A model generated the notes under the pieces. That model saw only the letters and a list, made by a program, of their open reading frames with translations, did no database searches and was not told the origin of the DNA. 64,000 bases of DNA from Flagellimonas myxillae (lineage in GTDB: Bacteria; Bacteroidota; Bacteroidia; Flavobacteriales; Flavobacteriaceae): assembly GCF_023502235.1 (NCBI RefSeq), contig NZ_JAMFLY010000003.1, positions 434,001 to 498,000 of the forward strand, read 5' to 3'. A program made the position numbers and the translations under genes. Shown here in pieces: positions 60,777 through 64,000 of this stretch. Numbering within the stretch: position 1 is the first letter of the stretch; each line of letters starts with the position of its first letter.

Positions 60777-61688
60777 TTATTTACTCAAAATAAATTCCGC
60801 TATTATCTTCTCCATATTAGAAGGTAAATCTGCTTGTTTGATCTCGAAATTTTTAACCCCCATTTCCTCAAGCCACTTATTCCAGTAAGCTCTAATAACA
60901 TCTTCTTCATAAGGGTTTTTATCACTCGGATTAATCCCCAACACTAAGACTTCCAAATTCGATAACTGATCATTTGCTTTAATAAACCCAAAATCCTGTT
61001 GGTCAAATTTTTCTTTCCAACCAGTATTGTTAAATCCAAAATGCTTTACATCCTGTGGTGTTAAATATGTAGTTCTGTTACCTTCTTTGATTTTTGTATT
61101 CTTATGAAATATGTAACCATCAGTTAGAACTACCAAAATGTTCCGAGACCCATCTTCTATGCAATAGTCATTTATCTTGTTCTTGAAAAACCTCCAAGTG
61201 TCCGAACCAACATAATGGTCGTCCTTTATTGCAGCTTCATAAATCAGCTTTGAAATACTGTCGTACTTTTTACAAGTATTTAAGATTTTCTCCTTCGTAA
61301 CATTGTCCTTATTAAAAGATATTTTCAAGATGCTTAGTTTCTTGTTGAGCGTATTATCCGAAGGTTCAGGATCTATAAAAACTTGGATTTGATCATTTAT
61401 CCTTATCATTTTCTTGTTCATTACATGAGCTTCAAAACTTTTTGCAATTATTTTTAAATAACCTATATCCCTCAAATAGAATTCCATTGCGGGAGATGGA
61501 TATTTTTGAGGATTTATCCGATCCGACAGGTCCAAAAGCACACTAATATTCAAGTTTTCTCGATTAGGCGATAACTTTGGGATTTCATGGTTATGAAAGG
61601 ATTTCTCCGAATTGGCATCTTCTATGCATGAGCTTAAAAATATTGAAGTCAGTATGGGCAAGAGTAAGGCACATAAATATTTTTTCAT
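60777..61688 (-). CDS. VWA-like exported lipoprotein
   Basis: A 303-residue lipoprotein (MKKYLCALLLPILTSIFLSSC, lipobox FLSSC). A VWA-like fold is suggested by VLLDLSDRI (MIDAS-like DxS, with Arg for the last Ser), a later threonine-rich loop and VVLTDGYIF (TDG). The MIDAS is degenerate, so metal binding is not sure. It lies 5 bases after the coiled-coil membrane protein and one base before DUF4236. Confidence 0.75.
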   Translation of the reverse strand: MKKYLCALLLPILTSIFLSSCIEDANSEKSFHNHEIPKLSPNRENLNISVLLDLSDRINPQKYPSPAMEFYLRDIGYLKIIAKSFEAHVMNKKMIRINDQIQVFIDPEPSDNTLNKKLSILKISFNKDNVTKEKILNTCKKYDSISKLIYEAAIKDDHYVGSDTWRFFKNKINDYCIEDGSRNILVVLTDGYIFHKNTKIKEGNRTTYLTPQDVKHFGFNNTGWKEKFDQQDFGFIKANDQLSNLEVLVLGINPSDKNPYEEDVIRAYWNKWLEEMGVKNFEIKQADLPSNMEKIIAEFILSK

Positions 61689-61693
61689 CAGGA

Positions 61694-62953
61694 TTAGTTT
61701 ATTAATTTATATAATCGCCCTTCGTAGTTTTCATCTGCAATATCATGCTCTTCTAGGTGCTTTTTTTCTTCCGCAGCACATTGTGATAATAGCTGATCAC
61801 GCCTTTTCAGGGAATCAAAATTATCTGCGATAGCCAAAAACCAACCTTTGACATATTCTGCATGGTAGGTGAGGTAATGCTTGTTGGAAAAAACAAAACC
61901 GTCAATAGTTCTTTGTAGATCATTTATCTTTCCTTCAATCCCGGAAATTTCTTCTTTGATAGGATTCAGTTTTTCTACCTGATTGGCTATCTCTTGTTCA
62001 CAATTAAGAATATCTTCTCTTTTGGATTTGATGAATGTTTTGATTTTATCAAAATTGTCATATTCCTTCATAATAAAATCAAATACTAAACCCCAGATAA
62101 TGTAGACAACAAACCCGGCGAATATTATGCCCCAAAACTCTGCTTTGGTAAAAGCAATTTGAACATTGAAATCCGGTGAGTTTAGTGTTTTCTCAATGTC
62201 ATATATCTTTTTTTCTATTTGGTATGCCAGTATCGCATCAAAAATAAAAGTGACAATAAATAGGGTACCTATCTTGATATAGGAGGTCCAATTTTTATGT
62301 TTTTGGAACATGTGGATAAGATATCCTAGCCCCATAAAAGCGAAGGGTATGGTAGAAACGAAAATACCCTCAAGCCACCCATCTTCAATCGCCTTGGTCA
62401 AGGCATTGGCATCAAAGATTGCATTGGTCAATTGGTTGGTGTCAAACACTTTGAAAAAAGCGGAATACGATGCCGATATATAAAAAACCAGTAGATAGAA
62501 TGTAATAGGAATCAATACTATTAAGCCTAAGTAAAATTGGGCTTTGGGCTTTTTGTCTGCATCTTCAACATATTTTTCAGGGTTTTGTTTTACATCGGCT
62601 ATTTCATTTCTATAGTTTGAGATTTTTTGTTCCAAAGCTGAAATGCCTTCTTCTGCTATGGCCTTAACGGTTTTCCTTTTTTTCAATTCAATCTCATACT
62701 TGCTTTTTTCCTGTACATAGGGCTCTTTCAATTCTTTTTGCAGTTTCTGGTTTTCCCTGCATTTCCCCTTATAATCCATATACACATCTTGCAAGCAGGC
62801 TTTGAAAATCATATGATTTCCTTCTGCTTGTTTTGAGGAACCGTAACCGCTTTCAAAAAATGTGAGCTTTATTTTTTCTTCTTCTTGCTCTTTTCCCTCT
62901 ACTTCCTGAGGGGCCGTTTTTTTAATCGAAAATATTTTTTTTAAGGAGTTCAT
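61694..62953 (-). CDS. Four-helix membrane protein with coiled coils
   Basis: A 419-residue protein. Cytoplasmic N-terminal coiled coil (about 63-125), four predicted membrane helices (about 140-162, 193-215, 226-246, 272-294) and a second, C-terminal coiled coil (about 300-360). No enzyme motif, no signal peptide. It starts one base after the TerB-like stop. Function unknown; the shape suits a scaffold or a membrane-effector. Confidence 0.8.
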   Translation of the reverse strand: MNSLKKIFSIKKTAPQEVEGKEQEEEKIKLTFFESGYGSSKQAEGNHMIFKACLQDVYMDYKGKCRENQKLQKELKEPYVQEKSKYEIELKKRKTVKAIAEEGISALEQKISNYRNEIADVKQNPEKYVEDADKKPKAQFYLGLIVLIPITFYLLVFYISASYSAFFKVFDTNQLTNAIFDANALTKAIEDGWLEGIFVSTIPFAFMGLGYLIHMFQKHKNWTSYIKIGTLFIVTFIFDAILAYQIEKKIYDIEKTLNSPDFNVQIAFTKAEFWGIIFAGFVVYIIWGLVFDFIMKEYDNFDKIKTFIKSKREDILNCEQEIANQVEKLNPIKEEISGIEGKINDLQRTIDGFVFSNKHYLTYHAEYVKGWFLAIADNFDSLKRRDQLLSQCAAEEKKHLEEHDIADENYEGRLYKLIN

Positions 62954-62954
62954 A

Positions 62955-63356
62955 TTATTCTTCCATTTTGGATATCAATTCTTTTAGCGGAATATTGGCC
63001 TTGGCGTTTTCTAAAAGAAATTCACAGATATCTTTAATATTCTCTTCTTCGAAATCAAATTTTAGGCAGTACTTTCTTAGGGTATTTACCTCATCATCTG
63101 TTACAATGCCATCGGCCCATATCATTATGGCCAAATCATATAGATATTCAATTTTTTTCTCTAGTGATGTTGGTATGATGGAATCTTGTGATGGATGTAA
63201 TAAAATATCGTTTAATTGATCTTTACTTATTCCTCTTTCCTCAGCAAATTTGTAAAGCATTTGCAATTCCAGAACATCAAAATTGTCATCAGTAAATGCA
63301 ATCTGATAAAGTCTCAAAAAATGACTTTTCAATTCAGTGGAAATATTCATCATCAC
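62955..63356 (-). CDS. TerB-like protein
   Basis: A 133-residue helical protein with two TerB-type acidic blocks: AFTDDNFDVLELQML and IWADGIVTDDEVNTLRKY. Start at the ATG of 63356, six bases after the excalibur protein stop. Family members bind metal and occur in tellurium-resistance and defence-linked sets; here no other ter genes are present. Cytoplasmic. Confidence 0.8.
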   Translation of the reverse strand: MMMNISTELKSHFLRLYQIAFTDDNFDVLELQMLYKFAEERGISKDQLNDILLHPSQDSIIPTSLEKKIEYLYDLAIMIWADGIVTDDEVNTLRKYCLKFDFEEENIKDICEFLLENAKANIPLKELISKMEE

Positions 63357-63362
63357 AACATG

Positions 63363-63662
63363 TTAGTTAATATTGTTTTCACAGGCTATTCCATCATTGT
63401 CTCTATCTAAATTGGAATAGCAATTTCTATTACTTTCAAAAGCGGACTGAGCTGCAGTTTGAGACGAAAAATCAGAACAATTGCTATCGCAATCTGAATC
63501 GTTTTCACATGATATGGTTATTAAGATTATTGCCGTAATTATAGCGAAGCCAAAGCAACCCTTTTTCGTTTTCCTTCCTTTGGATTTTTTAAGTGATTTG
63601 TTCACAAAATGGCCTTGAACGTATGTGCCATCTTTCTTGTAATATCCTCTGCGATACTTCAT
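63363..63662 (-). CDS. Membrane protein with C-terminal excalibur calcium-binding domain
   Basis: A 99-residue protein: basic N-terminus with RRGYYKKDGTYVQGHF, one membrane helix (GFAIITAIILITIS), then an extracytoplasmic excalibur domain with the signature DRDNDGIACEN and a paired cysteine (RNCYSN). Excalibur domains bind calcium in surface-associated nuclease-like proteins. It lies between the small basic gene (8 bases) and TerB (6 bases). Confidence 0.8.
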   Translation of the reverse strand: MKYRRGYYKKDGTYVQGHFVNKSLKKSKGRKTKKGCFGFAIITAIILITISCENDSDCDSNCSDFSSQTAAQSAFESNRNCYSNLDRDNDGIACENNIN

Positions 63663-63670
63663 TTAATACT

Positions 63671-63796
63671 TTATTTAGGAGGTTTTCTTTTATGCGGTTT
63701 CACAGGTACGGTTTTAGGACTATTAGGATTTTTTCTTGGCACTGGAGAAGGTTTAGATCTTTTGTGTGGTTTTACGGGAACTGTTTTCTTTGCCAT
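63671..63796 (-). CDS. Tiny basic proline-lysine repeat protein
   Basis: From ATG 63796 it is 41 residues. It contains two copies of TVPVKPHKR (residues 5-13 and 30-38) in a lysine- and proline-rich chain. No signal or hydrophobic part. An upstream frame extension to 63877 adds 27 residues and is not supported. Nucleic-acid or acidic-surface binding is possible. Located 11 bases after DUF1508. Confidence 0.6.
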   Translation of the reverse strand: MAKKTVPVKPHKRSKPSPVPRKNPNSPKTVPVKPHKRKPPK

Positions 63797-63807
63797 TTCA
63801 AAATGTA

Positions 63808-63996
63808 TTAACTGGTCAAATCTTCTACCTGCGCAAAGGGCGCATCTCTTTTTACCGCTTCGATTCCGTTTTTGCACGATTGTTTATAGTTGTACATCTC
63901 GCTTGTAGCGATGATTTCACCATTGCCTTTGGAGCGAAGGTTAAAATAGAATTTACCGTTGCTACTCTTTTTGATTTCAAATTTTGGAAATGCCAT
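63808..63996 (-). CDS. DUF1508 (YegP-like) protein
   Basis: A 62-residue protein carrying one YegP/DUF1508 repeat (KKSSNGKFYFNLRSKGN, SCKNGIEAVKRDAP, VEDLTS). Start ATG 63996 near the window end. First gene of the run seen here; the operon may continue beyond the window. Family function is unknown; single-repeat forms are common in Bacteroidota. Confidence 0.85.
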   Translation of the reverse strand: MAFPKFEIKKSSNGKFYFNLRSKGNGEIIATSEMYNYKQSCKNGIEAVKRDAPFAQVEDLTS

Positions 63997-64000
63997 GATT

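Noticed and set aside
62955-63356. Tellurite resistance determinant.
   Set aside because: Only a TerB-like protein is present; no TerC, TerD or TerZ-type partners are visible.

Overview
The window looks like the chromosome of a marine-type member of the Flavobacteriaceae (Bacteroidota). Evidence seen in the sequence: a SusC/SusD pair with an ECF sigma factor and a FecR-type anti-sigma factor, many lipoproteins and VCBS repeats, LytTR and LytS-like signalling, weak Shine-Dalgarno sequences, and at least one promoter-like site of the Bacteroidota type (TTG, 17-base spacer, TAnnTTTG). Genus cannot be set from the sequence alone.

Region 1 (1-4901): the end of a tripartite RND efflux operon (adaptor tail, RND pump, TolC-like channel, joined by 4-base overlaps) plus a small CPxC zinc-ribbon-like protein.

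Region 2 (4910-31501): a carbohydrate-use locus. On the minus strand an ECF sigma factor, FecR, SusC with an STN signalling domain, SusD and a very large VCBS/ASPIC lipoprotein form a trans-envelope regulated uptake module. On the plus strand follow a GH63-like lipoprotein, a 1011-residue kinase-like/M23/aminotransferase fusion and a GH2 beta-galactosidase. On the minus strand lie an L-fucose-type mutarotase, a FucP permease and an SDR dehydrogenase (lacking the usual catalytic lysine), plus a DUF6786-like lipoprotein. A plus-strand trio follows: FGE-fold protein, Gfo/Idh/MocA oxidoreductase, TIM-barrel isomerase. Together these suggest uptake and trimming of a galactose- and fucose-containing glycan; the exact substrate is not readable.

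Boundary (31502-31724): a terminator and the 3' half of a tRNA-Met(CAT) that stops at the anticodon loop, followed by short GTAC-centred repeats. This looks like one att end of an integrated element lying to the right, and the DNA to the right is visibly more AT-rich.

Region 3 (31725-58318): mostly single genes, many with their own terminators: redox and stress proteins (AhpD-like, flavin disulfide reductase, YHS protein, 1-Cys peroxiredoxin), an ECF sigma factor, a LytTR regulator, a TauE exporter, two near-twin isochorismatase-like hydrolases (one cytoplasmic, one secreted) and a signalling block. That block holds a 1928-residue hybrid histidine kinase with an N-terminal pseudokinase and an overlapping REC-LytS kinase. 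A tandem direct repeat upstream of the giant kinase matches the LytTR operator pattern. To the right are AraC and Crp-type regulators, a CPBP protease, an FMN reductase/SnoaL fusion, GNAT, a serine hydrolase and a secreted endonuclease/phosphatase-fold protein.

Region 4 (58323-63996): a tightly packed minus-strand run of nine genes, continuing to the window edge: DUF1508, a tiny basic repeat protein, an excalibur-domain membrane protein, a TerB-like protein, a four-helix membrane coiled-coil protein, a VWA-like lipoprotein, DUF4236, a 622-residue protein of unknown family and a small membrane-anchored protein. Five of these are separated by 1-5 bases or overlap. This is the best candidate for an undescribed multi-protein system.
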